The notes under the pieces: model-generated | Seen by the model: the letters and a program-made list of their open reading frames with translations, nothing else | Database searches by the model: none | Told to the model about the DNA's origin: nothing | Made by a program: the position numbers and the translations under genes | Shown here: positions 37,882-48,400 of the stretch, one piece after another | Numbering within the stretch: the stretch's first letter is position 1 | How the letters are laid out: each line of letters opens with the position of its first letter | Source: Clostridiales bacterium | GTDB lineage: Bacteria; Bacillota_A; Clostridia; Christensenellales; Pumilibacteraceae | Length of the DNA: 64,000 nt | Direction of reading: 5' to 3' | Assembly: GCA_031264755.1 (NCBI GenBank) | Contig: JAISDO010000012.1 | Location: forward strand, 34,035 to 98,034

Positions 37882-38733
37882 TTATTTGGACACAAAAAAC
37901 AGTGCTATAGTACCTGGTCCACCATGGCTACCAACTACTGGTCCTATTGTCTGGTTGAAGACTTGTGCTTGTGGATACTTAGCCAATATATCTGCCTTGA
38001 ATTGCTCAGCATCATCAACGCTCTTGGCTGAGGATATACCTATAGGGTAGTTGATATCTACACAATCACTCTCAAGACATTGCACAAGTGCCTTAAGCGA
38101 AGACTTGCGACCTTTGACTTTGTCTATCCTTATCAACTTGCCATCAACCATCTTAAGTATAGGCTTGATGTTGAGCATCCCACCTACCAAAGCCGTCAGT
38201 CCACTTATGCGACCACCTCGCTTGAGGTATTTGAGATCTTCTACTGTAGCATAAGTACGAAATTTGGGGGCAATTTGTTGCACAAAATCTACAATATCCT
38301 GATCCCCTGCCCCCTCCTTGCGTTTGGTTGCTACCAATGTCAATAGTATACCCAATCCTAGAGATACTTGTTGAGTATCTATTGTTGTTATCTTGCGTTC
38401 AGGGTATTTTTGCAACAACTCTTTGACCGCCATGTTCATGTTGCTGAATGTCCCACTCATAGAGTGACTAAATCCAAGATACAGTATATCCTCACCACTA
38501 GCCAATATAGGCTCCCAAGCTTCGGTATACTCTTGCGGATTGAGAGCCGAAGTGCTAGATTTTGCACCATTTTCCATCTTGGTATAAAAGTCATTGGCAT
38601 CAAATCCAGTCCCTATATTGCTAGGGACCTGTTTGCCATCCAAAAAATATGGTAGACATACCAATGATACATCTAGCTGCTGTTGCTGTTCGATTGTCAA
38701 GTCACAACAATTGTCACTCCAAAATTTGCTCAT
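37882..38733 (-). CDS. DegV family fatty-acid-binding protein
   Basis: A 283-aa protein with the DegV two-domain fold. Conserved points: an N-terminal strand ending with WSDNCCDLT, GAKSSTSALNPQEY with the Ser that contacts the carboxylate, LGFSHSMSGTFSNMNMA, IDTQQVSLGLGILL and the C-terminal TIGPVVGSHGGPGTIALFF. In Bacillota these FakB-type proteins hand exogenous fatty acids to the kinase FakA for lipid synthesis. A FakA gene is not in the window. The start ATG lies 11 nt after GGAG. Length and motifs are normal. Confidence 0.93.
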   Translation of the reverse strand: MSKFWSDNCCDLTIEQQQQLDVSLVCLPYFLDGKQVPSNIGTGFDANDFYTKMENGAKSSTSALNPQEYTEAWEPILASGEDILYLGFSHSMSGTFSNMNMAVKELLQKYPERKITTIDTQQVSLGLGILLTLVATKRKEGAGDQDIVDFVQQIAPKFRTYATVEDLKYLKRGGRISGLTALVGGMLNIKPILKMVDGKLIRIDKVKGRKSSLKALVQCLESDCVDINYPIGISSAKSVDDAEQFKADILAKYPQAQVFNQTIGPVVGSHGGPGTIALFFVSK

Positions 38734-38882
38734 AAAAAATACAACTCCAATTACAAATAACCAATTAAAATATAGATTTGCTTGTTGTGATTTAGAGATA
38801 TCACACTACAACAATATTATACCTAATTGATACAACACATATATCTACTATTGCCAATTTGATTGTTTTTGGTCTACACATA

Positions 38883-40874
38883 CTATACCAACAAGGATTT
38901 GACTATCTTCACTATATTGTCAGCACCAAATCCAAAATGCTCAAACAACTGTTGAGATTTGCCACTCAATCCAAAAGTATCCATACCCACAACGGCACCA
39001 TCTATACCTACATATTTGTACCAACTGATGCTGCTTGCTGCCTCCACTGCTACTCGCACACGACACTCATTTGGTAGTACATGCTGTCTATATTCAATAG
39101 GTTGAAGATCAAATATCTCACAACATGGCATAGATACCACTCTACTGTCCACCCCTTGATGCCATAGCAACTGTTGTGCTTGCAATGCATACTGCACTTC
39201 GCTACCTGTAGCTATCAATATACTTTGGGGATTCCCTCTAGATGGCGACAATATATATCCACCTTTGAGGGCGGACTGCAATTGATTGGAGACTTGTGGC
39301 AAATCCTGTCTAGACAGTACAAGTGCATATGGTTGATGTGATTGCAACCAACTAATATATGCCGCAATAGTCTCTGTAGTATCTGCTGGTCTATACACCC
39401 TTAGATTGGGTACACTACGCAATCCAACTAGTTGTTCTATAGGTTGATGCGTACAACCATCTTCACCTACACCTATGCTATCGTGACTAAACACATGCAT
39501 CGACGGCAAATTCATAAGAGCACTCATTCGTATAGCACCCTTAGCATAATCACTAAATACAAAGAATGTAGACACTACAGCAACGCAACCACCGTGCAAC
39601 CACATACCATTGGATATCGCCACCATTGCATGTTCTCTCACACCATAGTGTACATTGCGTCCCAATCTATTGTTAGCACCATAACTCCCACCATCTACTA
39701 TATTGACCTTGTTGCTCAATGACAAGTCGGCACTTCCACATACAAGATTGGGCACAACCTTGGACAATTGATTGATGACTTGACCACTAGAGTTACGAGT
39801 GGCATCTGGCTTGTCTTCGATAGACTTGGACATGTCGGACAACGTCTCAACTGCCAACTCTACCCAAGCATCCTTGCCTCGTAGATATGCCGTCAATTGG
39901 GCATATTCCTGCGGGTGTTTGAGCTTGTACTCAGACTCTATATCTTGCCAGAGGGCGTACTTTGCATTCAGAGACTCTTTGATACTATCTATATAGTTGG
40001 ACACAACCGAGTCAACAACAAATTGTGGAGTGTCATATCCTAGCACTTGACGCAATTTGAGCACACTCTCGGCACCAAGTGGTGCACCATGGCTACTTTC
40101 GCTATTGGACTTGTCACTGCCAAACCCTATGATAGTCCTAGCTACAATCAAGCTAGGTCTAGATGTCTGTCTCTTAGCCAATTGCAAAGCATTGTGGACT
40201 GCCACATGATCCATGCCGTCCACAGACTGTACATACCACCCCACACTATCATAACGCTTGGCTATGTCTTCGTCAAATGATAGATCAGTACTACCATCTA
40301 TAGATATACCGTTGCTATCATATAGCACAACTAGCTTGTTGAGTTGCCACAACCCCGCAAGACTGGCTGCCTCGTATGATATACCCTCCATCATATCACC
40401 GTCGCTAACTATACAGTAAGTGTAGTGGTCTATCAAGCGGAGATTGTGCTTGTTGAACTTGGCAGCAAGTATACTCTCCGCTTGAGCCATACCCACAGCA
40501 TTGGCTAGACCTTGCCCTAGTGGACCAGTGCTAGTCTCCACCCCATCAGTTAGACCATATTCGGGATGACCAGGGACTTTTGATCTCAATTGCCTAAACA
40601 ATCTAAGGTCATCAAGACTCACATCATATCCAAATAGACATAGCAAACTATACAACAACGCACTGCCATGTCCAGGCGACAACACAAACCTATCACGATT
40701 GATCCATTGGCTATCATTGGGATTGTGAGACATGACTTTGGACCAGAGTGCCCAAGCCATAGGTGCTGCACCTAGCACGATGCCAGGGTGACCACTATTG
40801 GCATTTTGGACGGCTTCTACACCCAATACCCTTAAGGTATTAATACTCAATATATCTCTATCTTGTTTGTCCAC
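38883..40874 (-). CDS. tkt: Transketolase
   Basis: Transketolase moves two-carbon units between pentose-phosphate sugars with thiamin diphosphate. The full-length chain (663 aa) has the N-terminal NANSGHPGIVLGAAPMAWAL, the ThDP/Mg motif GDGMMEG (here SDGDMMEGISYEAA), GYDSN-like LYDSNGISIDG, the catalytic HGAPLG, and the C-terminal QPIEQL and SRQDLP segments. I place the start at GTG 40874, giving VDKQDRDILS: the promoter -10 box lies 6 nt upstream, while the longer GTG 40880 would abut that box and lie before the likely transcription start. Leaderless and monocistronic. Confidence 0.95.
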   Translation of the reverse strand: MDKQDRDILSINTLRVLGVEAVQNANSGHPGIVLGAAPMAWALWSKVMSHNPNDSQWINRDRFVLSPGHGSALLYSLLCLFGYDVSLDDLRLFRQLRSKVPGHPEYGLTDGVETSTGPLGQGLANAVGMAQAESILAAKFNKHNLRLIDHYTYCIVSDGDMMEGISYEAASLAGLWQLNKLVVLYDSNGISIDGSTDLSFDEDIAKRYDSVGWYVQSVDGMDHVAVHNALQLAKRQTSRPSLIVARTIIGFGSDKSNSESSHGAPLGAESVLKLRQVLGYDTPQFVVDSVVSNYIDSIKESLNAKYALWQDIESEYKLKHPQEYAQLTAYLRGKDAWVELAVETLSDMSKSIEDKPDATRNSSGQVINQLSKVVPNLVCGSADLSLSNKVNIVDGGSYGANNRLGRNVHYGVREHAMVAISNGMWLHGGCVAVVSTFFVFSDYAKGAIRMSALMNLPSMHVFSHDSIGVGEDGCTHQPIEQLVGLRSVPNLRVYRPADTTETIAAYISWLQSHQPYALVLSRQDLPQVSNQLQSALKGGYILSPSRGNPQSILIATGSEVQYALQAQQLLWHQGVDSRVVSMPCCEIFDLQPIEYRQHVLPNECRVRVAVEAASSISWYKYVGIDGAVVGMDTFGLSGKSQQLFEHFGFGADNIVKIVKSLLV

Positions 40875-40880
40875 AATCAC

Positions 40881-40909
40881 ATTATACCACTATACTACAA
40901 GATTTGCAA
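40881..40909 (-). promoter_or_regulatory. Leaderless tkt promoter
   Basis: TTGCAA (40909-40904), 17 nt, TATAAT (40886-40881), 6 nt, GTG 40874. Confidence 0.8.
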
Positions 40910-40942
40910 AACCTAATTGCAAACTCTGCAAAAAAACAAAAA

Positions 40943-40962
40943 GCCTAACTGGATTGCTAGGC
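40943..40962 (-). terminator. Intrinsic terminator of surface-protein operon
   Basis: On the minus strand GCCTAGCAATCCAGTTAGGC forms a stem and is followed by TTTTTG and a further T-run. It lies 33 nt after the stop of 40996-41742. The sequence nearly equals the terminator at 45275-45294. Confidence 0.85.
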
Positions 40963-40995
40963 AATTGTATCTTCAATTTGTGTTTGAGCTACAGT

Positions 40996-41742
40996 CTATC
41001 TTCTATATCTTGATCTGGTATTGCGAGCAGACTTGCTTGACCTTGCTGCATTGTAAGCAGTCTTACTTGACTTGGATTTGGATTTGATCAATATTACTGC
41101 CAATATTATAGCTACCAACACGCCACCCAACGACAGTGATATCAATAGTATATTGCTATCGCCATCCCCTACAGAGTCCTCCCCTCCAATACTAATCAAT
41201 CCATTGTCACTGCCATTGCTATTGCCGTTGCTGTTGCCATTGTCTGTACCCCCCTTGCCGTCGTCATCAGCTACTATCGTTATTGTGATTGTATCGTCAT
41301 ATTCATATTCAAAGCTGTTGAAGTATATATCCAGAGTATAATAAAATTTACCGCTTACGTCATCCTTGATAGGCATTGATATCCCTTTGTTTGCCTCAAA
41401 AACAAAATACATCTCTTGCTTGGATGACACTTCGGCTCCATTGACATCCTTGACAGTTATCTTGTAAATGATGACTGTCAATGAGCTAACATCTTGCAAT
41501 CCCTCTACGTTGGCTACAATAGTCTTATTTGCTTTATATTGTTCATACATCTTGTTGTCCAGCTGCTTGATATTGGTGTTGACGCTAAGAGCACGGACTG
41601 ATCTTGTCTCCATTGGTGTCATCAGAGACCTGATTTCAGACCCGTTGTTGCCCACAATCAATATACGTATACAACCAATTGTCAAGGTTGCAATCAATGT
41701 CAACAACAAGATCTTGATTGTCAATTTATACTTGCTTGCCAT
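40996..41742 (-). CDS. Surface protein with C-terminal membrane anchor
   Basis: A 248-aa protein from ATG 41742 (MASKYKLTIK). It has a signal helix containing IGC, an extracellular region of about 150 residues of unknown fold, a Gly/Asn/Asp/Ser-rich spacer, a C-terminal transmembrane helix (about residues 197-219) and a basic tail with SKSKSSKTAYNAARSSK. GAG-rich sequence lies upstream. It follows 41794-43026 by 51 nt, and the two have the same layout, so they probably form an operon. No LPXTG sorting motif is present; anchoring would be by the helix itself. Confidence 0.7.
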   Translation of the reverse strand: MASKYKLTIKILLLTLIATLTIGCIRILIVGNNGSEIRSLMTPMETRSVRALSVNTNIKQLDNKMYEQYKANKTIVANVEGLQDVSSLTVIIYKITVKDVNGAEVSSKQEMYFVFEANKGISMPIKDDVSGKFYYTLDIYFNSFEYEYDDTITITIVADDDGKGGTDNGNSNGNSNGSDNGLISIGGEDSVGDGDSNILLISLSLGGVLVAIILAVILIKSKSKSSKTAYNAARSSKSARNTRSRYRR

Positions 41743-41793
41743 ATTGCTCACTCTCAACTCTCTCATATTTGTACATTGCTTGCACATGTAATA

Positions 41794-43026
41794 CTATCTA
41801 TATCTATTGTAGTTGCCCGGATAATTATTGCTTGGTTCATTGTTGGGATTGGAATACCCGTTGTTTGGTCTGCTAGTTGGGTAATTGTGGTGCATATAGT
41901 TGTTGTTAAGGTTGTTGCCTGGATAATAGTTGTGATGTGATGCAATCCCTCTAGTGTAGTTGTCTCTTGGTCTTGAGGCTCTACCCATCTTGAGCAATAT
42001 CAATACCAACACTAGAACAACCAATCCTCCGCCTATCAACAACACGGTCAACAATACAGCGTGTTGTCCATTGCCATCGCTCTTCAGGTTTGAATCCACA
42101 CTATTGTCGCCACCCCCTATATCTACGCCACCACCTGTGTCTATATCTATCTCTCCACCATCTCCGTTGCCCTCGCCGCCATTGCCATTGTCAATCTCCC
42201 CTCCCGAACTCGGAACTGTTACATGTACTACCGCAATATCACTACTCACACTAACATAATCATTGGATACTTTTGCTCTTATCACTACATAATATTCATA
42301 CTCGCCCTCTGCACCTGTCGGTACACTATATGTTGACTTATTGGCTCCTTGTATAGGTGCCCCTCCTACATTGCTTCCGCCAATACTACTAAACCAGAGA
42401 TACTCAATCAACTCCTCAGACCCTGTCAACTCAGCTCTTACTCTCAACTCCAAGTCCTTGCCTATCTCTACATTGGACATTGCTTGTGGTTGCTCTACTA
42501 TCTTCAGTTGTGACTCCGCAGGACCCTTGTCTACATCAGGACCCTTGTCTACATATTTTAGTACAAAAACTCTTGTTTTAGGAGGAATTGTAAAATTTTT
42601 ACTTGTTATCAATAGACTATATTCAAAGCTTCCTACTCTACCTACACTAGGAAGGTTGATTGATGATTCTATTTTTTTGTTTGCTCCATCAATCACAAAA
42701 TCCTTGGTCTCTCTATATATATCACCTCTACGTAGAGTAACACTCACTACATCATTAGCTCCATTGACTATATCAACATCAATATTGTATGTTAAGACAA
42801 CATCATCATAATACACATTGTGTTCTACACCAACCAGTTGGTCTATATTGGTCTCTATATTGTAAGATGCTCTCACACCCAACTCTACACCCTCAATTAT
42901 ATTTCTAGCTCCAACTCTATACATGCTCCCATACATTGCAACACCAATATGGAGACAACCCATCAACACAATGATGCATATAGTAGCAATGATGTATTTG
43001 TTGGCAATACGTCCGTATGTCTTCAC
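41794..43026 (-). CDS. Ig-like surface protein with C-terminal anchor and Asn/Tyr tail
   Basis: A 410-aa protein with a signal helix (about residues 10-30), an N-terminal domain of about 120 residues, one Ig-like domain (QLKIVEQPQAM ... LIEYLWFSS..GEYEYYVVIRA, about 170-270), a Gly/Asp-rich spacer, one transmembrane helix (about 315-338), and a cytosolic tail rich in Asn, Pro, Tyr and Arg. The start is GTG 43026, 4 nt after GGAGAGG. The Ig-like motif is the same type as in the giant protein 45411-49142. Surface location is predicted; ligand unknown. Confidence 0.75.
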   Translation of the reverse strand: MKTYGRIANKYIIATICIIVLMGCLHIGVAMYGSMYRVGARNIIEGVELGVRASYNIETNIDQLVGVEHNVYYDDVVLTYNIDVDIVNGANDVVSVTLRRGDIYRETKDFVIDGANKKIESSINLPSVGRVGSFEYSLLITSKNFTIPPKTRVFVLKYVDKGPDVDKGPAESQLKIVEQPQAMSNVEIGKDLELRVRAELTGSEELIEYLWFSSIGGSNVGGAPIQGANKSTYSVPTGAEGEYEYYVVIRAKVSNDYVSVSSDIAVVHVTVPSSGGEIDNGNGGEGNGDGGEIDIDTGGGVDIGGGDNSVDSNLKSDGNGQHAVLLTVLLIGGGLVVLVLVLILLKMGRASRPRDNYTRGIASHHNYYPGNNLNNNYMHHNYPTSRPNNGYSNPNNEPSNNYPGNYNRYR

Positions 43027-43094
43027 AACACCTCTCCAATCGTCTTCAACCCTAAGTTTATGTAATTATTGCTGACTTGACCCTATCAACCATA

Positions 43095-43122
43095 ATTATA
43101 ACATACAATCAAACTTAACCAA
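43095..43122 (-). promoter_or_regulatory. Promoter of surface-protein operon
   Basis: TTGGTT (43122-43117), 16 nt ending TGT, extended TATAAT (43100-43095); leader of about 65 nt. Confidence 0.65.
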
Positions 43123-43470
43123 ACACAAACACTATCTTCACACATTGTTAATATATTATACTCAAATATTAATTTTAATTGTTTATTCATTTTTTGTTTA
43201 CATATACTCCATTACACATTGCTGCCCTTGCAATTGCTTGCTTTGGAGTTGTTTGTTTGCATATTGTACCCAAACCAATATATTGATCTCATCGTGGCTG
43301 TTGTAGGCATATACAATCTACTTTGTATACTCTACTTTGAGTATTGATATATACACACATAGCAACAACTTGACCAATCAACAAATTGGTTGTGTCTAGT
43401 ATGCTTGTTAGTTGATATCTCAAGATACTTTAATGACTTGTCAATATATCAACAAGTTGTAGCAACCACA

Positions 43471-43505
43471 AACATCACCACCCTAATAATTAGGGTGGTG
43501 ATGTT
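43471..43505. terminator. Bidirectional terminator beside higA
   Basis: A 16-bp perfect stem with a TAA loop. The plus strand is followed by TTTTG; the minus strand, the direction of the antitoxin gene ending at 43541, is followed by TGTGG. Confidence 0.75.
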
Positions 43506-43540
43506 TTTTGCAATATCAAGGTCGTACAATCTGTCTGTGA

Positions 43541-44614
43541 TTAGTGCGGCACAATTGTGTATTGGCTTCGCAACTCATTGCAATGGCTCCAAGCTATCAA
43601 TTTTTCATATTGCAATCTACCAACCACTATTGATGGCAAAATCTTCTCTCGTTGGGCATACTCTATGATTGCCGCTTTGCCAAAGTTGTTAGCTCTTTTG
43701 AATACATCAAAGCTGGGCAAAAGTTGGTTTTGTGCAAACCTGTTTGCCTTGCCTTCCATCATATCGTTACCCTTCATATTATCCGCTGACAAAAATGTTG
43801 GTTTAGCCAAATCACCATTGACAATATGACCAATCTCATGAAAGATTGTAAACCAAAACTGATCAGAATATTTCTGCAAATCTGTAACTGCAATAACTGC
43901 ATTTTCTCCAACTTTCTTAACTGCTCCATGCGTCCTTGACTGGAATGACGGAATAACAACAAAAGCTATGCCACAATCTTGCAATATAGATTTTAGTTTG
44001 GGTTCAAATACTTCTGGCTTTTCTAATGTCAACAGTCTTATATCATCAAGCTTAGTAGAGAGCCTACTAGCATCCAACATAGGCAAATCTACTTTTTGAG
44101 CTTGTTGTTCAACCAAAGCTACCCAAACAACAAATGTTATATAATTGGTTGTAACATTGCTCTTGCGAGCATGAGCATACATTGGCAACTTGTCTATGTC
44201 TCTCAAACTGTTTAATCCGATTAAGCTCCTCAAGTTTTTTACCTTTTGTCCTCTATCTCTAGTAGGATGCACCAAACCATATTTGGCTATATTATTGTAA
44301 GGTATTTTGCCTAAGATACCAAAATCATCTTGCAACCCCTTGTCATATTCTATTCTTTTTTTGTGAGTAGTATAATTGGTCTGCAAGTTATTCCAAAACT
44401 GTGCTTGCAACCCTAGTACTGGCTCAAACTTGAGAGCCATGTCTATTGTTATATTCCGCTTGCCTTTGATAATGTCACTTATTTCTGTCTTACTTATACC
44501 TGTGCGTATTGCAAATTCTTCTTGCGTCATACTAAGAGTATCTAGGCTATCTTTGAGTATTTCACCTGGATATACCAAAAATGTTGGCTTAAATTGTGAT
44601 ACTTTGTTACTCAT
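43541..44614 (-). CDS. HigA-type antitoxin with ImmA/IrrE metallopeptidase domain
   Basis: A 357-aa fusion. The N-terminus (about residues 12-75) is an XRE helix-turn-helix of the HigA/VapI type: PGEILKDSLDTLSMTQEEFA then GISKTEISDIIKGKR. The C-terminal half has the zinc-peptidase motif FHEIGH followed by EGKANRFAQNQLLP, the ImmA/IrrE pattern. HigA normally represses its operon and blocks the toxin; the extra domain may let proteolysis control the switch. It overlaps the toxin gene by 8 nt, ATG 44614 lying inside it, so translation is coupled. Confidence 0.9.
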   Translation of the reverse strand: MSNKVSQFKPTFLVYPGEILKDSLDTLSMTQEEFAIRTGISKTEISDIIKGKRNITIDMALKFEPVLGLQAQFWNNLQTNYTTHKKRIEYDKGLQDDFGILGKIPYNNIAKYGLVHPTRDRGQKVKNLRSLIGLNSLRDIDKLPMYAHARKSNVTTNYITFVVWVALVEQQAQKVDLPMLDASRLSTKLDDIRLLTLEKPEVFEPKLKSILQDCGIAFVVIPSFQSRTHGAVKKVGENAVIAVTDLQKYSDQFWFTIFHEIGHIVNGDLAKPTFLSADNMKGNDMMEGKANRFAQNQLLPSFDVFKRANNFGKAAIIEYAQREKILPSIVVGRLQYEKLIAWSHCNELRSQYTIVPH

Positions 44615-44924
44615 GATAATCTACAATCTCCTTTATTTTTATCTCTGTTGCTGATAAGTGGTCACCGTCTACAACAATCACCAATCTCCATTTATAATTT
44701 ATCTTGAATGCATACTGACCTTTGCGGTTGCTATGCAACTGATGAGCTTTGTACCTTTGTTGTAGTAGTGGATTAGCAAAAAACTCTTTAAGTGTATCAA
44801 ATGAATCCAATTCAAACAATAATTGAGCAAACTTGCTATTGGAGTTGGCATCTCCAATTACTCTTTGTAGATCTCCTGAGTTACACAACTTCTCTATCTT
44901 TTTGTTTGCATATGTTATTATCAT
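44607..44924 (-). CDS. HigB/RelE-family toxin
   Basis: A 105-aa protein beginning MIITYANKKIEKL, with GDLQRVIGD, LLFELDSFDTLKEF, RYKAHQLHSNRKGQYAFKINYKWRLVIVV and the end IKIKEIVDYHE, the RelE/HigB fold pattern. Such toxins cut mRNA on the ribosome. The toxin gene precedes the antitoxin gene, the order typical of higBA. I prefer ATG 44924 over GTG 44936 because the family starts MI.SF; TATACT precedes it closely and no ribosome site is present. Activity not demonstrated. Confidence 0.85.
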   Translation of the reverse strand: MIITYANKKIEKLCNSGDLQRVIGDANSNSKFAQLLFELDSFDTLKEFFANPLLQQRYKAHQLHSNRKGQYAFKINYKWRLVIVVDGDHLSATEIKIKEIVDYHE

Positions 44925-44956
44925 TAGTATATTCACAACAAGAATAATTGATACAT

Positions 44957-44981
44957 AAAGTTAACTAAAACAGTCAACTTT
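44957..44981. promoter_or_regulatory. Candidate higBA operator
   Basis: AAAGTTAACT and AGTCAACTTT flank AAAAC, a 10-bp inverted repeat with one mismatch, 32 nt before the toxin ATG. TTGACT lies inside it on the minus strand. XRE antitoxins normally bind such sites to repress the operon. Confidence 0.5.
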
Positions 44982-45274
44982 ATTTTACTACAAATTAATA
45001 ATGATTGCAATCTTTTTACAGTATCTATATCTTACAAAATATAACAACCATGCCATTGTTGCAAAATTGTCTAACATAATTGTTGTGTTATCAAATTTAC
45101 AACTACAAACTTCTAGCTCTCTAAGATGCGTTATGGTTCATACTCTATCTATATCCATATCCACTAGCAATTGTTCTACACTTGTTGTATTACAAGTCCC
45201 CATACCTTAAAGTTAGAAGTCTTCAACATCCAAACTACTAAGAGTGTTATATCAATACCACAACACAACAAAAA

Positions 45275-45294
45275 ACCTAGCTGGATTGCTAGGT
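45275..45294 (-). terminator. Intrinsic terminator of giant surface gene
   Basis: On the minus strand ACCTAGCAATCCAGCTAGGT is followed by TTTTTGTT. It differs by only three bases from the stem at 40943-40962. Confidence 0.85.
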
Positions 45295-45410
45295 AATTGT
45301 GTGTCTCAATTGGTATATTTAATCCTGTCTAATGTATATTGTCTACTTGGCTCTTCTGTCTTAACTACTCCAACTACTCTATCCGTATCTACTCTCTCAT
45401 TGTCCGTATC

Positions 45411-48400
45411 TTAGTAACCATAGTAGCCACTATAGTTGTTGCTACCTCTATGTCTATTTTTCTTGTTGATAATTACTATCAGTGCTATCGCTGCCAACAT
45501 AACAATCAATGATATCGCTATTATCAACATTATCATACCAAACGAATCATCGGACACATTGGCTTTGTATTCTACTCTAGCATTGACTACTTGACTTGTC
45601 GCACTGTTGATGTGCGTACGTACACTTATTCCACGATTGTTGGTCATCACTGACACGTCTACTGCATTGTTAACAACAGCAAAGTAGTACTTGTTGCTCA
45701 TATCCTTGCTACTTACTCGCCATACATTGCCTATAGCTCCATGTATCGCCTTAGCATCACGGCCATCTATATACGCACTCTCGTACCATTGATAGTTCAT
45801 GCTACCTCCACGACGCTCAGGTGTGACACTCAATTCTATCTTGTCTCCCATGCTCCCTTTGACACTCTTTGGTTGACCTATTATACTCAAAGCTCTTTGA
45901 TTAGGGTCTTGTACCGTCACACTAAAAGGATTGCTTGGCAATGATGCCTCTGCATTAGCAGTCGTAGTTGTCGTTGCTACTGCATAATAATACTTGGTTG
46001 TTGCCACATCACTAATCACAATATAGTTGGGGTTGGTTGCTCCGGGTATTTTGCTTCCGCCTATATTGCTACTAGTTGTATTCTCATACCACTGATAACT
46101 CAACTTGGCTCCGCTAGCCACAACATATACCTGCAACTCCCTAACCTCGCCTATCTTCATTGTCACTGTATTGTTGCCCAACTCATGTATGGTAGGTACA
46201 ACCTTAGGAGCTGATTCTACTCTAACTTGAGATATGTTGCTTGTCACTGACTTGACACTATCTTGTACTGTGTTGCTCACCACAACATAGTACCAATGCG
46301 TGCCCGCAACTGCTGTATCTACTCTGTACGACTGATTGACAGCGTTGGCTATTGCTACTCCATTGCTTGTATCGTTGCCTGTAGCTTTGTACCATTGATA
46401 GCTCAATTGACCATTGACTGTGTCCAAGTCTACCTCTACTCCCAATACTACTGTATCATGCTGTTTGACTTCTTCGTACGCCACAGGTTGTGATGCTATC
46501 TCAACCGCTGTCGCATTTGCTTGTACACTCACTGTCGCTATCGCACTATAGGTATCTTTGCGTATCGGCTCGTTGCTACCAATCGCATCTACACTAACTG
46601 TCAACACTGCATAGTAGTAGTATACTCCAGCCTCAGTATGCACAGGTGCAAATTCTTGCCCACTTGCTCCCGCTAGCAATACACCTTCGTTAGTATCCTT
46701 GACGGTATTGACATACCACTGATATGTTATTGTACCACTCGCTTCGCCCGCTACTCTCAACTTGCCCGCTGTGTTGACATTGATAGAGGTATCTTGCGGT
46801 TGCTCTGTCACTCTAGCTGGACCTACGCTTATGTCTCTATTGCCCACTCTAGCTGTAATACTTGGATTGCTTCCCTTAAATTGTAGTACATTGTTGGTCA
46901 CAACTACAAAATAATACCTTACGCCTACCCAATTTACATCCAATTGTAGACTAGGACTTGTCGCACCCTCTACTACTTCGGTTTTGACTCCGTTGAACTC
47001 TTCTTCTTCGCCTGTCAATACATCATTGCTATCTATTGTGTTGTAGTACCATTGATAGCTCAATTGACTATCTACGCCCGCCGTACCATCACTCATGATT
47101 GTACCTTGTGCTTGCACATCCAACACCACTTTATCACCTATGTTCTCTACAGGTTGACTCTTTGGTTGCTCTATTATCATTGCCAATGTAGGTGACGTAT
47201 TGTTGCTATTGACGACCTCGGCTACATTGTCAGCTGCACTAAACATTGTATTGCTCTGCACTGCACTATTAGCTATCTTAGTATTGCCAATCACGATACC
47301 TTGACGTCCTTGGCTACCTATTGCACTGCCTACATGTACATGAGACTCCCAAGCAGGTCTTAGTGCCGCCCATATCGCAAACAATATTGCAAACACTAAT
47401 ATTACTATTATTACTATTACAACCAAGATTATCGCTGCTACAATCGCTGCCGTAGCCAATGCTGCTGCTCCACTCCAGACTCCAGCAAGACCAGCTGTAG
47501 ACGCCGCCGCACTAGAACCAACTGTAATAGTACTGGCTGCTGTAGAACCTGCCGCAATTGTATAAGACCCACCCGCAATCCAAGCAAATCCAAATGCACC
47601 AGTTGCAAATCTGCTTTGTACTCTGTTGCCAGTTTGAGCAAATTGAGCCAATCTTGATTGTATTATCGCCTTGTTCTCTTCGTCATGCTCAGCTTTGTAT
47701 GCTCGTGCATGCTCTTTGGCTTCTTCTATACTACCATACTCATCCAAAAGTCTAGTGCCAAAAGCTCCGGCAGTGCGGCTTTGGGATATTATTGTATCCG
47801 CCTTGGGGGCTTCTACCAACACGCTAGCCTCTACCTCAAACAATTCTACAGATCCTCTAGTAGCATTAGCATTGACAATAGTAGCATTAGCATTGCCAAT
47901 AACACCACCTACGTGTCTTATGTCTGCCACATTAGCATTCTCACTAGCTCTAGTAGTACGTGCACTTCTTGTAGACTCTTGCACATCAAACGTATCCAAG
48001 TATAGACCTGCACCTATGACAACATTGTATATATGTGAGCCGTTGCCTTCTCGATCATTGATAGCCTCCAACAATCCAATAGCTCCACCCATATGGTATG
48101 TGATACGCCAATTGTCTAGATTGCGGTTGATTCGGACAGCTTCTAGCCCTACCAAACCATCAAAACTACTATCTGCTATATCTATTAGGCTAGCTCTACC
48201 TACTAGACCACCAACTGTATGCACTATAGTATTGACTGTGAGAGACCACCAGTCTTTGTCTAGGCGGATATTGACTGCTATAGTTATCCCTATAGCGTGG
48301 ACTTGATACATATGTATCTTGCCACTAGTACCGTCACCTTCTGCTTGTTTGCCCAAGAAGACTCCGGCATTGACAGCATTTCCAAACAACTCATCACCAG

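Larger units (their letters stand above)
43027..43540. other. Gene-free region with promoter and terminator
   Basis: About 500 bp hold the promoter of the surface-protein operon at the left (43095-43122) and a terminator at the right (43471-43505). No frame between them looks coding. Confidence 0.5.
44937..45410. other. Region upstream of higBA and downstream of giant surface gene
   Basis: Contains the candidate higBA operator (44957-44981) and the terminator of 45411-49142 (45275-45294). A 69-codon plus-strand frame at 45001-45210 has no ribosome site and no recognisable content. Confidence 0.45.

Noticed and set aside
47671..48306. Plus-strand frame of 211 codons
   Set aside because: Mirror of the giant surface gene on the other strand; composition follows from the Ala/Thr-rich minus-strand codons.
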